A program made the position numbers and the translations under genes. 64,000 nucleotides of DNA, taken from NCBI GenBank assembly GCA_006503475.1, contig RSEH01000093.1, forward strand, positions 94,039 to 158,038, written 5' to 3'. This stretch comes from Stentor roeselii (lineage: Eukaryota > Ciliophora > Heterotrichea > Heterotrichida > Stentoridae). Under the pieces are notes generated by a model that worked only from the letters and a program-made list of their open reading frames with translations, searched no databases and was not told where the DNA came from. Of the stretch, positions 46,530 through 57,916 are shown piece after piece. Numbering within the stretch: the stretch's first letter is position 1; each line of letters opens with the position of its first letter.

Positions 46530-49500
46530 TTAATGAAGTTTACTATCAGATTTTAAAATTTGATTGTTTCCTTCAATTTTCAGAACTTCTCCAGTCTCTA
46601 TGACTATAACAGGTGAAACCTGTACATTCCTCATGCATCTGCGTTTAATCCACTGAAAAATATTAAAAATTCCATCAAATGCATTGAAAATAACATTGTT
46701 AGCAAGTGAAGACAAGATAAAAAAAATGAAAACTTTAGAACTCTCAAGACTCCCAACGTTTTCTTGAGCGATACAAACCAAAACGGTCAAATAAAAGCCT
46801 GAGATATGAATTTCATTCAAAATCTGGAAAATAAGCATTCTTCTGCACTTGAAAGGTTTGGTAACTGCCAAATAAAAAAGAACCTTTTTGTCAATTACTG
46901 TAAGTGTTAAGGTCAAGCTTCCTGTTACTTGAAAGAAAGGGTCTTGAGTAAGGACAACTAACACAGAAACTAATAATCTTCTGACGATAAACAAAAGATA
47001 ATAGTGAGTAGTTGATTGAGAGTCTTGATTGAATTCTTGTAGAATTTCGTTTAAAGCTTCTTTATCCGAACCATATCTGTAAGCTTTCATGAGAAGTAGA
47101 AAGATCAATAGAAGAGAAATAATTTCAATCACCTGAGTAGCGCTTACAAATATAATACAACTTGCAGAAACATCAAACAATAAAGACAATTCATCACGCT
47201 CTGTGTAAACTATAGACATCATTGAAAAAACGCTAAGATCAAATGAAAACTGAATAAAAAACCTCAAAAAGTACCCAAAAATTAACTTTTTCTTTAACAA
47301 AATCCCAATTTTTTTCAATTTTTCATTTCTCAGTTTTTGAAAAGCTCTTGAAATCATGGTTAAAACTATCAGAAAACTTAAAATCATCAGTGGACTAGCT
47401 GAGTTTAGAATGAAAAAACTGCAAGTTATTCCAAATTTTTCATATTTAATTGGAAGGTTTGTTGAAGGCTTGACAAGTCTAGGAAATAAATTTGGTATTT
47501 TAGTTGAGGCCTTCAGACTATTTATGAAATTCAGGAACTCAGGATGAAAGCTAACATCAAAAAGGAGAGAATAAACAAAAATTTCAATCAAATTCAATAA
47601 GTTGAAAACACCTATCGGGTTCAATGAGAGTACCCCTGAAGTAAAAGCGACTCCTCCAGCAGCTATGGCAGTGGCTTTAGCTTGATCGGAAAACACTTGG
47701 TCGGAAAACACTTGATCTTCGATAATAGATATAGTATTCTGAGTATTAAAAAGCTTTCCTTCAATTATTTCTGTGTTTAGAAGATAGTTTTCCTCAGATT
47801 TAAGCTTTTGAGTAAAATTTATTTTTAGATTCGAATCTTCGGTTGAATTCGATGGGATTGATGAAACCAAATCAATGAGGTAATTATCCAAATCTATTTC
47901 CAATAATTTAAATATTGTTGATGCACCATTTAAGGATATTTCCAAAGACTCTTTTTTGAGTGAAGAGCTGAGCTTCTTCTCGAATTGAATTGTGAATGTG
48001 TTGTTGAAATGGATTAATAGAAATGCTTTGAAGTAAATTTGTAGGCACTCAGTTTCATTAAAAAAGAAACCTTTCAGACATTGACATGACAGATTATCAA
48101 CCAGCACGGAATTATTTTTACAAGTCAAACATTTTTCATCAGAAAGACACCTTTGGCACAGCCCTTGACACTCATAACACCTTTTAAATTTATAATCAAA
48201 ATAGTGAAAAGGACTACATGACAAACAAACTGATTCTCGAAGTTCATATCCAGTAAGGCACTCAAGACATGAAAATGAATTTAAGTTCTCACAGATTAAA
48301 CAAGCAGAATCTGAGCAATTTTGACAAGGTTCTTGACAGGCTTTACAATTATTAATGGTTTCAAAAACTTCACCAGGTCCACATTCATCAAGACAATCAT
48401 TTTCAGTAATCGGGTGAATTTTACAGCTTTTTCCATCAGATTGTTCTGGTAAAACTTGTGAAATTTCTAGTTCAAAGTCAACAAAAGTATTGAAAATCTG
48501 CAAAGAAAAAATAAAACCTTTGAAAAAAGAGCTAAAGTGTGTTGTTGAGCCGAAGATCAAAGTTGAATTGTTTGAGTCTTTGTAAGGAAACTCTGAAATC
48601 ATTCTTATTGGATTAAGAAGACCATTTACTGCTATGAAAATTTCAGTATTTTTAGAGAAGTTCAGTCCAAATAGCAAGTGGTTCCATTTTGTTTCTAATT
48701 CTTGAGTCGAATATCCATTTTGCATCAGTTTGTTTAGGTTTACCGAGTATTTCATCTGCTGGTTGACTTTTAAGCTGAATTCGAAGGCTTCTGAAGAATA
48801 AAACTGTAAAAATTCTGAAAAAGACAAAGGTTTTATCCAGACATAAACCCAAAAACTCGGTCCAAGTATAGGTCTGGAGAGGTTAAAAATAATGCATGTG
48901 TTATTTCCATTAAAAAACACTCCTTTCCTGTCATAAGCTTTTATCTCAGACTCAGGAAAACATTTTTCAGCAAATATTTCTGTGTTAAGTTCTTGTAAAA
49001 CAGGGAATTTTCTGTCAAAGATAAAATTTAAAGCAATAGAATTACTTAATCTGCAATTTTTGAGTTTTTCAGTATATCCTAAAGGGCAAGTCTCGAAGCA
49101 CATTCCTTGAATTAAAAAATTGCTACACTCTTTACAGTTATAATAAAGATGTGCTGAGCACTGCAAACAAGAATCATGGCATTTCAAGCATTCATTCCCA
49201 TTTAAAAAATATCCGTTTTCACAGATGCAAGTCGAGTTGCTTTGTAATTGAAAGTTAATCTTGCAAGATAAACAATTATTTAAAGACTTTCCTGAACATT
49301 CTAGGCAAAGCTCATGACAGTTCTGACAAGTTTCGTAATCTAAATATTGCCCAGAAGGACAAAGGCAAGAATCATTGGATGTGATGAATGGGTATTGGCA
49401 AGAACTGCATGATTGAGAATCTTTACAAATTCTGCAAAATTTTTTACAAGGGTAGCAGTTATTGTTGAATTTATAAAAATTTGGAAAACAATCACATGTA

Positions 49501-52500
49501 TGAGTATTGAGAGAAAATGAATAACTGTTGTTGCATGATAAGCATGATGATGGGGAACCTGCTGAGCAGGTCAAGCATGTTTCATGACAGGGTAAACAAT
49601 CAAGACCTTGTTCATAATATCCAGTAGGGCACTCACATGAAAGTCTAATAAACTCAAAAGGATTCTTGCAAGATGTACAAACATTAACTGTATCACATGT
49701 TTTACATTTAGAATAACAAGATATGCATTCCTCACCATCTAAAAAATACCCATCCAAGCACACACAAGTCGAATTATTTATCAGCTTAAATTTTTCACTG
49801 CACTTTATACAACTATTTTCAGAATCCCCAATGCATTCTAAGCAGCTTTGATGACAAGATTCACATTTTCCACCATCAACGTACATCTTGCTAGGACATT
49901 TACATAATCCATCTTTAATCTCGAAATCACTTCGGCATTTAAAACAAGAACTAAAATTATGGCACTGCTCACAAAACTCATTGCAATTTTTACATTGAAA
50001 ATCTTCTTCATAAGTTCCTGTTTTACAGATGCATGAATTGTTGAATAGAATCCTGCTATTATTACAGGATGTGCATTGATTGTCTCCAGGTCCTGTGCAT
50101 TCTCTGCAGGTTTTATGACAGTCAGGACAAGAGAAAGTAGAATTTCTAGAAGACAAAGCAGGGTATTTCATTAAATACTTACCAGAAATGCAGTTGCAAG
50201 TACCAGAATTATAACTTAGAGGAATTTTGCATTGATCACAAAGAAACTTATTTGAACAATTTTTACATTCATCAAGGCATGGCTCGCATATATCTTGAGT
50301 AGCGTTCCAGTAGTACCCTTCAATGCATGCACAGTTATTTTTCACCAAATTTGCATTATCTTTACATTGCTTACATACACTTGTGTAATCAGCGCATATA
50401 TCACAAAGAGGGTCAAGGCATATCGAGCATCCTTGACTTCTTGAGCAACCTTTTGAGCATTTAGATTCACATAATTGACATTCGCTGTTGTTTTGGAATG
50501 AGTCAAGACTGCAATTCCAAAGGCAGTTATTTGAGACAGTCTGGTTGCAAATTAAGTAATTTAAATTATTTTTAGATTTCCATCTTATGTAAAAACTGTA
50601 GATGAATCCTTCGAATCCGCCTACGAAACTTCCGATATGCATAATAGATTTTGTATCTTCTAGAGCAGAGTTTTGAAGACTTAGAGTTTGCGTATCAAGG
50701 TTAATGTATCTCGTTATATATGTGCTAGGATTCATATTGTTTGTATAAAGGTTAAAAATTAAGCTTACCCAGGATTTAAAATGGTTCAATAATGGAAAAA
50801 CTAAAGTCTTGTTACCAATTATAAACTGTCCTTGTGTCGATATTGAAATCCCAGATTTTTTTAAGATTATTCCAGGATTAGACTGCCATATCCAATATCC
50901 AATAACAATCCAATGAGGTAAGATTATTTCATTAGAATAAATATAAGAGAACCCTTGAAAGTAGAATCCACGATTCTTTGCAGGAATCGGATTTGTTTGC
51001 ATTGATAAATCATCTTTACTCTTAATCATTAGTTTAATATCAGAACTATTATCAGGATTCAATTCAATTTTATTGAAAATGATCGATATAATTACATAAG
51101 ATTTATTTGAGCAGAGCAATCCTGATATGAAAAAACCAGCAGGGCATTCCTTGTAGCACATATTATCAAGTAAATAGAATCCATTTTTGCATTGATAGCA
51201 TGTATGACTGAAACGTTCAAAACAATCAGTACAATTTTTAGAGCAGCAAGAAGATTTATAAATATTTAGTTCTGTTTCATCAATGCATGGGTCATATGAA
51301 CTATTTAAATTACAGTCTGATTGGTAATCTTGACACTCATCACATGTAATATTTTTACAAATATTACATGTTTCCCAAGTGTTACATCCATTTGTGCATT
51401 TCTCATTACAGTTGAAATAGACATTATATTTAGTATTATAGTAGTTATTTATTGTGCCATTCAACAAACAACTTGAGTCATAATAAATCCCATTGCAAAT
51501 GACTGAATCTTCTTTTAAACTTAGTAATGCATAAGGCCTAATAGTTAATTTATAGATATAAATTTCATAAGTTGGTTTAATTTCAATTTGAGTAAAATCA
51601 TCGTAAAAGGCAAACCCATATACTGAATAACTGAGATATTCGATATCTCCACAATATGTAGTTATGGTAGTTAGGCCTTTCGAGTATTTTATAACGGCTC
51701 CTATAAATTTCCAAAAAGATTTTTCACAAGAGTTCAAAGCCTCTTGAATAGTAAAATCTTTAGAATTCCTCAATGAGACCGATAACATTCCATCACTCCA
51801 AAATTTAAAAGTTGACTTGCTTATTACTGATGTCATAAATCTTGGATATATCCAGGTCGTGAGAGTGAAACTGATATTTAATAAAACCTTATCAGAATAA
51901 AGGAAGCGGCTGTTGTTAAAGTAAAGCCCTCGGTTTTTTAAAGGAATTGGGTCATCTAGTTCAGGGCTATTCAAAAAGTAATAAGTTGATCTATTCAATC
52001 CACTTTGAAAGAATTCACCATAATACCCGCTTGTATGATTGAATGTAATATCAATAGAATAATTAAGAACTGTTCCTGAAAGGCAAAGTCCAAACATCTC
52101 ATTCGTGTTACTATTACAAAGAGAACAGTTAAAAGCTGTACCATTTACACAATCTTTCGCTTTCAAACAGAAATCAAGGTTTGGATCACTGCAGTTTGTG
52201 CATTCTTCTAAGTTATATCCAGTGCAACTACTGCAAAGTTCAGTAAAACATAAATTCGAAGAATTTCTGACACAAGGAGGCCACATATCAGGTGAAGGGC
52301 AATCAAAGCAGCCTGAGCCACTTAGAAATTGATTAAATTTACAACTTAATCGAAAAGAAGGAGGTAAGCTACACCTGTTGACATTCATTAATTTCCCATG
52401 ATAAATGAACCCTGAAAACGATTTATTTTCCAGTGATCCAAATATTAAGCTCATATTATCATATGGAACCCTAAATTCATATCCAGCTACAGTTAAATTA

Positions 52501-53126
52501 GTAATTCCAATAATATTCAGAAATACTGAATCTATCAATTGGGTGTTCGATATTCTGATCTTATTCCAAGAATTTAATTTGAATGTTGAATTCAATTCAA
52601 ATATTTTACTTGAATCCCCATTGGTGTAGTTGGCCTCAAGATACAGCGAAAGGTTTCTCGAACTGACTGAAAAAAACACCATCGAATCTTTGACTATTTG
52701 GAAGATAATTCCATCGGCAAAGGCAAAAACTGTAAATATTAAGCAAAAGTCAGGCGCCATCAGAATGTCAGACTCTAGCAACAATCCACTTGTCGAATTG
52801 AAAAGAAAACCTTGCGATTTCGTTGGGACTGGAGTTAATCTTCTTGGGTCATTAAAAGGCACTTTTGAAGGATGGCTGAAGTTTTTGAATTCTATCGCAG
52901 AAAAAGTAGAGAAATCATAAAAGTCTGCTGTGAGAAGTTCTTGGCTTTCATCTAGAGTGCATGTTTTGTTTGAAGTAATATATCCAGATGGGCATCGAGG
53001 AAGGCAGCTAACTTTGTTGAAGAGGAATCCTTTGCTGCATGAAGTACATTTACTATCTACACAGTTAATATTTGAAGAAACCTGTGAGAGTAGGTTTAAA
53101 ATGTACCAAACAAACATTATAACCAT
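46530..53126 (-). CDS. Giant cysteine-rich, LamG-like multi-membrane surface protein
   Basis: The 2198 residues start with a signal peptide (MFVWYILNLLSQVSSN). The ectodomain alternates about four LamG/concanavalin-like beta domains (about 60-265, 350-540, 700-865 and 1410-1590) with cysteine-rich furin/EGF-like modules, the longest at about 870-1405. These follow a CxxC..C..C.C..GYY pattern and carry many NxS/T glycosylation sites. A juxtamembrane beta region and about eight membrane segments (about 1830-2160) follow. Such proteins are often annotated in ciliates as growth-factor-receptor-like. A receptor or surface antigen is likely, with ligand unknown. TTATAATG favours the second ATG (53117). 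A 15-bp duplication gives VFSDQVFSDQ near residue 1810. Confidence 0.85.
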   Translation of the reverse strand: MVIMFVWYILNLLSQVSSNINCVDSKCTSCSKGFLFNKVSCLPRCPSGYITSNKTCTLDESQELLTADFYDFSTFSAIEFKNFSHPSKVPFNDPRRLTPVPTKSQGFLFNSTSGLLLESDILMAPDFCLIFTVFAFADGIIFQIVKDSMVFFSVSSRNLSLYLEANYTNGDSSKIFELNSTFKLNSWNKIRISNTQLIDSVFLNIIGITNLTVAGYEFRVPYDNMSLIFGSLENKSFSGFIYHGKLMNVNRCSLPPSFRLSCKFNQFLSGSGCFDCPSPDMWPPCVRNSSNLCFTELCSSCTGYNLEECTNCSDPNLDFCLKAKDCVNGTAFNCSLCNSNTNEMFGLCLSGTVLNYSIDITFNHTSGYYGEFFQSGLNRSTYYFLNSPELDDPIPLKNRGLYFNNSRFLYSDKVLLNISFTLTTWIYPRFMTSVISKSTFKFWSDGMLSVSLRNSKDFTIQEALNSCEKSFWKFIGAVIKYSKGLTTITTYCGDIEYLSYSVYGFAFYDDFTQIEIKPTYEIYIYKLTIRPYALLSLKEDSVICNGIYYDSSCLLNGTINNYYNTKYNVYFNCNEKCTNGCNTWETCNICKNITCDECQDYQSDCNLNSSYDPCIDETELNIYKSSCCSKNCTDCFERFSHTCYQCKNGFYLLDNMCYKECPAGFFISGLLCSNKSYVIISIIFNKIELNPDNSSDIKLMIKSKDDLSMQTNPIPAKNRGFYFQGFSYIYSNEIILPHWIVIGYWIWQSNPGIILKKSGISISTQGQFIIGNKTLVFPLLNHFKSWVSLIFNLYTNNMNPSTYITRYINLDTQTLSLQNSALEDTKSIMHIGSFVGGFEGFIYSFYIRWKSKNNLNYLICNQTVSNNCLWNCSLDSFQNNSECQLCESKCSKGCSRSQGCSICLDPLCDICADYTSVCKQCKDNANLVKNNCACIEGYYWNATQDICEPCLDECKNCSNKFLCDQCKIPLSYNSGTCNCISGKYLMKYPALSSRNSTFSCPDCHKTCRECTGPGDNQCTSCNNSRILFNNSCICKTGTYEEDFQCKNCNEFCEQCHNFSSCFKCRSDFEIKDGLCKCPSKMYVDGGKCESCHQSCLECIGDSENSCIKCSEKFKLINNSTCVCLDGYFLDGEECISCYSKCKTCDTVNVCTSCKNPFEFIRLSCECPTGYYEQGLDCLPCHETCLTCSAGSPSSCLSCNNSYSFSLNTHTCDCFPNFYKFNNNCYPCKKFCRICKDSQSCSSCQYPFITSNDSCLCPSGQYLDYETCQNCHELCLECSGKSLNNCLSCKINFQLQSNSTCICENGYFLNGNECLKCHDSCLQCSAHLYYNCKECSNFLIQGMCFETCPLGYTEKLKNCRLSNSIALNFIFDRKFPVLQELNTEIFAEKCFPESEIKAYDRKGVFFNGNNTCIIFNLSRPILGPSFWVYVWIKPLSFSEFLQFYSSEAFEFSLKVNQQMKYSVNLNKLMQNGYSTQELETKWNHLLFGLNFSKNTEIFIAVNGLLNPIRMISEFPYKDSNNSTLIFGSTTHFSSFFKGFIFSLQIFNTFVDFELEISQVLPEQSDGKSCKIHPITENDCLDECGPGEVFETINNCKACQEPCQNCSDSACLICENLNSFSCLECLTGYELRESVCLSCSPFHYFDYKFKRCYECQGLCQRCLSDEKCLTCKNNSVLVDNLSCQCLKGFFFNETECLQIYFKAFLLIHFNNTFTIQFEKKLSSSLKKESLEISLNGASTIFKLLEIDLDNYLIDLVSSIPSNSTEDSNLKINFTQKLKSEENYLLNTEIIEGKLFNTQNTISIIEDQVFSDQVFSDQAKATAIAAGGVAFTSGVLSLNPIGVFNLLNLIEIFVYSLLFDVSFHPEFLNFINSLKASTKIPNLFPRLVKPSTNLPIKYEKFGITCSFFILNSASPLMILSFLIVLTMISRAFQKLRNEKLKKIGILLKKKLIFGYFLRFFIQFSFDLSVFSMMSIVYTERDELSLLFDVSASCIIFVSATQVIEIISLLLIFLLLMKAYRYGSDKEALNEILQEFNQDSQSTTHYYLLFIVRRLLVSVLVVLTQDPFFQVTGSLTLTLTVIDKKVLFYLAVTKPFKCRRMLIFQILNEIHISGFYLTVLVCIAQENVGSLESSKVFIFFILSSLANNVIFNAFDGIFNIFQWIKRRCMRNVQVSPVIVIETGEVLKIEGNNQILKSDSKLH

Positions 53127-53842
53127 TTCTTTGAGAAATTTTAACTTTTTGATAGAATAGATTTTTGATACGTTTCTATCAGAGGGATTATGTTGATGAT
53201 CGTTTTTACTTAAATTTTTTTTTTGGGCTTGATAAGTTATTGGTTTCTGGCAGGAAGTTTAGTTTGATATTGAATTTTTGCAGTGTTAGTTAACTGAAGA
53301 TTAAACTCCTCATTCATTATTACCCTGTGAAGATAAAAGTTTAAAATTAATCAAATTTCATTTCTATTAAACACTATACTGTCTATACGTGACTAATAAA
53401 TGATAATAAAATATCATTTTTGTAATAACAGTACTAAGTTAAGCTTTTGTGTATAAAAATGTTTAGATATGTAGAATCAATTTTAATAACAATTTCTTAG
53501 GTGTTCAATTCCTTAGAATATAAAATTTATATGATTATTTTGGTAATTTTACATTTAGTTTAATTATAATGGGTTTTCTTTTATCAAAATAAAGATTTCG
53601 ATTCCATAACTAGGTAAAGATTTTAATTTAACGACTAGGACTGTAATATTATTACTTAAGTTTAATTACTATGAACAATAGCTTGGTAATAATCCATCTA
53701 GATCTTTAAATCATGTTTGAGGACCTATCACAAATTAAATCTTAGAATTATTCGATTACCAATAAATTCTAAAATTCTTTGACAATCTTAAAAATCTAAT
53801 TATTAATTCATAACTAACCTACTTTATCTTTTATTACCTAAG
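53127..53842. other. Intergenic, AT-rich, no gene seen
   Basis: The 716-bp gap between the two cysteine-rich receptor genes is strongly AT-rich, without open frames longer than about 60 codons and without repeats. It serves as upstream region for the 2198-residue gene. Confidence 0.5.
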
Positions 53843-56800
53843 CTACTTTTTGGCAACAATCGTTGGAATATTTGAAGTATTAAAACTTCTAACAAACTGT
53901 AAACTTCTCGTTTTTTCAAGAGTCAACCAGAAGATCTTCATAGAAACATAAAAACAATACATAGATACCAAAAATTGAATCATCATCGAAGTGAGCACAA
54001 CAAAGATAATAACCATCTCTAGAGTTTCCTTCAAATAGTTACTCATCTCCCACAAATATGAAAAAGTCAGAATCATCGTCAAAGAAATAGAAACTTCTGC
54101 GTTAATATTCGAAAGCAAGATACTTTTCTCAGCAAAAGGCCTGTAATATATCAAAAAAGCTAAAATCACAAGAGAAAAAGAAATATTGAGGCCACCTTGA
54201 ACGAAAAGCCAAGAATTCAGATAAACTTGACTAAGAACATAAGCAAGTCTTCGTGAAAAAAACATGAAATAATACTGAGTGCTCCAAAAACCTTTCTCAT
54301 TTTTAAACTCTAAAAACAAACTTCCCCACTTTTTCTTGAAGACTTCAGAAGGATTCTTGATCTTTTCTATCGTCACACGAAAAAAAATAAATATCAGAGG
54401 AATAGCCAAGACAGCAGCAAACTAAATAAAAAATACTGAAATGATAGAAGCAAGAAATTGATTGAAATACCCTTCAACTGGCATGACAACAGACTAAATT
54501 TCATTTACCGATCTCAATTGAACAACGGCAAAAATGATATTTTCTAAAAAGCTTTGAATCCAGAACCTTAAAAAAAACCCAAATTTGAAATCTTCCAAAA
54601 AATTCAGTGCTTTTAATGAAATTTTTCCTTTTGTTAATTTGAAGACTGCAAAAATAAAAGGCAAGCTCACAATAGCAGCTGCGAAAATCGAGAAGGTTTT
54701 ACCAGTATTGACTAAAAAGACAGAACTTTCAATTCCATATCTTTTTGCTTCTAAGAAAGGCTCAGCAGATGCTTGCTCGTCAAACCAGGACCCTAAGATG
54801 TTCGGAAGAATGTTGTACCCTGAGAAACCTTGTAAGAAAGTCTTGATGTTAGAGGTCATTTGATTACTGCTCAGTGGTAAAAACATCAAGAGTTGAATTG
54901 AGTTCAAAAGTGCCCAAGCTGCTGAAGGGTTGCTGACTAATGAAGCTGCAACTGATGAAGAAACTGTCACTTGGACTATTATTTCTATGTAGTTCAGAAC
55001 TGTCTGAACTATAGGGTTCACTGCTTTTGGAGTATAAGAAGGAAGTTTTCCTGTCAAGATGTTTTCCTTCAGCAGGGATCCATTCAGGCTAGTTAGATTT
55101 TTTATGGAAATCTCAACAAGTATTGGAGTTCCTTCTTCTACTTTATTTTCGAAAGTCATCCCGAATGAATACTTCAGTTTTCCGTGTTTTAACAAAGTAA
55201 CTTTAAAGTCATCTCTGTTCTTTACAGAAAAATGAAATGATTCTATCTTCAGTTGCTTGACTTCTTCACTGAAGACGATTTCTAAAAGTCGAATGTTTTT
55301 TATGAAAAGTGATGCCGTGAAAAGCTTTTGAGTGCAAGTTTGATTAAAAGAAGTGAATCCTTTAAAGCATTTGCATTCCCTGTTATAATCCAATGATGCA
55401 TTTTTAACACATTCTAAACATTCAGGTTCACATTCTGCACATCGAGGTTCACAATCTATGCAAAGTGATGAGCAGTTTTTGCACTGGCCTTTATCTAAAT
55501 ACTGAAAATCAGGACAAGGCTTGCATTTGCCCTTATCCAGGAAATATAAAGGCTGGGTACATTTAAGACAAAAAGAAAAATTGAGGCAAGAGGCGCATTC
55601 TTTTGAGCAATTAAGACAACCTTCAAACTCACTGTCGAAATATTGTCCCTGTTGGCAGCCTTTGCATTGACCATTTAAAAAAGTGAGACCTTTTGCACAG
55701 CTTAAACAATTCATTTCTCCTGCATCCGTGCAGGTTTCGCAGGTCTCGTCACACGGCAGAGAAATGAAATCAGAGATTGAATCATTTGTTATAAAATAAC
55801 CTGGATCAGCTTCACAAGAGGTTTCATTTCGAGTTGAATGAACTGGACATTCACAGATACCATTCTTCCTGGCCATTTGGGAATAAGAACATTTTAAGCA
55901 AAAACTTTTACTTATGCACTCGCTGCAGTTTAAAGAACACTTCGAACAAGATAATCTAGAAGTGAGTGAAGAGTTAAAATATCCTGGCAGACAAGAACAA
56001 TAAGAAACATTTACGAATGCATTGATATCCCAGCAGTGGTCACAAGAAGTTAAATTGCTGCAGTTTTTACAGTCTTGATGACAAGGTTGACAGACTTTTT
56101 TCGAGTCTTTATAAAAGCTTTCAAGACAGTCACAGCCAGATTGATGAGAAGGTTTCGAGTTGAGATCAAGGCAAGTCAAACATTTCGAAGGGTCCTGGCA
56201 AGTTTCGCATTCTGGGTTGCAACTTTTGCACATGGTCTCTGATGTAACACGAGTTTCGTTGTAAAAACCTTTTTTGCAGATGCACTCACCTGAAATATTT
56301 ATGCCTGTATTTGAGTTCAAACACTCACAAACGTTGAAGCAGGATATGCAGGATCCGTCTTGACTCAATGTTGAAATATTGTAAAATCCTGAATTACACA
56401 CGCAGCCTAGTCCTGAGTCTTTTGAGTTTTCATCTTTGCATGATGTGCAGGAATCTGCTTTTATGCATTCTTTACAATTTGGATGGCATGGAATGCAAGT
56501 TCCTCCAGTTTCAAGTGGTAGTAAAGTGTAATAACCTTTATTGCATTCGCAATTTGAGTTTGCATTTAGAAATGCGTTTGGATCTTTGCATGAAACACAG
56601 GATCCGGAAGTAATGCATGAATTGCACTCTTGGTCACATTTTTTGCAGGAATCAGGATTTGTTAATGAAGTGGAATTGTAATAGCCTGAGTTGCAAACAC
56701 ATCCGATCATTTGATGTGGTATTGCATTAAATGATTTGCATGTTTGGCAAATATTTGCTTTTGAGCACTTCTCACATTCGATATGACATGTAATGCAAGT

Positions 56801-57916
56801 ATTCGCGCTGACCAAGAGTGATGTATTATAGAAGCCATTATCACAATAGCAGCCAATATTTAAATCAGGCTTCGCATTTAGAGCTACACAATTCGAACAT
56901 TTTTTTTCTAAAGTACAATTCAGGCACTCTTGATAGCATTTTTTGCATGTATAATAATTTTCTGTCAAAAAATAACCATTTTCACAAACACAAGGAATAC
57001 TTGGTGTTGCATGAGGGCAAATATATTGAATTTCACCTGAATTCGAGATTTTACAGCTTTTAGTACTGAATGAGCTACAATCAAGACAAACACCTTGTTT
57101 ACATCCAAAACTGCATCCAAGACATTCAGTATTATCAGATTCTGAAATGCAGTAGTTTGTATTGTTTTCTTTGATTGCAGGACTGCAGCTTGAGGGACAA
57201 ACACTTCCTAGACAATTACTTCCTGAGTAAGAGTCCGAAAGGAAATCAGATACTTGGATTTCTTCATTGAATAAGTAAAAACTCCAGACAAAACCGGTAA
57301 GTGATGAAGAAGTATAACCAATATAATGATTAAATAATAAACCTGCTTCGGAATATGTATTTTCAAGATTAATTGTTGAGAAAAGCAAATTATTAGCATA
57401 AAAATTTGCAACTTTATCTTTCAAGATCATTGAAACACACATCCACTTTCCTGCATAATTTTTACTTGATAAAGAAGAGTTTGAAAGATACCCATTTTTT
57501 GTATCATTCCATTTGACTATTTTTGATACAAGTGATGTTAGGCCTGGAGATCGATATATGGTAAAGTGCACTTCTGAAACATTTATTCTTACAAAAATGT
57601 GAGGATCGTGAGTGGTTTCAAATGGATAATACCACGTGACAATAGAAAAAGTGCTATTTAGCTGTATTGGAACCGGATTGATATCATTAGGAGGAAGCTT
57701 AATTACATTATTTGCTTCTCGAAAGTAAGCTCCTCTATCGAAGGGAAAAGTATCAGAAATCATGGAGTTGATGCTCACACCATTTTGTCCATGATTACCT
57801 GATTCTGAGTAGTCGAAAAACACTTGACCAAAATTTATGCCAAACTGATAGTGGACAATTTTAGAGGCGAAGACAATGGAAACCATGATCCTCGAGACTA
57901 CTAGGATTAAAACCAT
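53843..57916 (-). CDS. Cysteine-rich, LamG-like multi-membrane protein with two 15-nt introns
   Basis: Read continuously, this frame is broken by two TAG codons. Both are the last codon of a perfect 15-nt GTA...TAG intron in phase 0 (54494-54508 and 54422-54436). Removing them joins one protein of about 1347 residues. It has a signal peptide, one LamG-like domain (about 30-230), a long cysteine-rich region of about 20 modules (about 235-860), a beta-rich juxtamembrane part and about eight membrane segments. It is a paralogue of the 2198-residue neighbour, shown by shared FGYFLRF/FGFFLRF and LLNLIEI/LLNSIQL blocks in the membrane part. The neighbour has no introns in this region. Without splicing the protein would stop in the first membrane segments. 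The ATG follows ATATAATAA. Confidence 0.85.
54422..54436 (-). other. 15-nt intron GTATTTTTTATTTAG
   Basis: On the minus strand this 15-nt element runs from GTA to TAG in phase 0. Keeping it would put a TAG in frame inside a membrane segment. Splicing gives LASIIS joined to FAAVLAIPLIF, a continuous hydrophobic helix that aligns with the intronless paralogue. Confidence 0.85.
54494..54508 (-). other. 15-nt intron GTAAATGAAATTTAG
   Basis: On the minus strand this 15-nt element runs from GTA to TAG in phase 0, 72 bp upstream of the second intron in transcript order (start to start). Splicing joins VVQLRS to SVVMPVEGYF. The two introns share GTA at the 5' end and ATTTAG at the 3' end. Confidence 0.87.

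Noticed and set aside
47679-47716. The 15-bp direct repeat in the giant receptor gene as an intron
   Set aside because: It encodes VFSDQ twice, has no GT...AG borders and looks like a simple coding duplication.
53843-57916. Two separate genes, or stop-codon readthrough or reassigned TAG
   Set aside because: Both TAGs end exact 15-nt GTA...TAG segments, the frame is kept, and other genes here end in TAG. Splicing explains the data without recoding.
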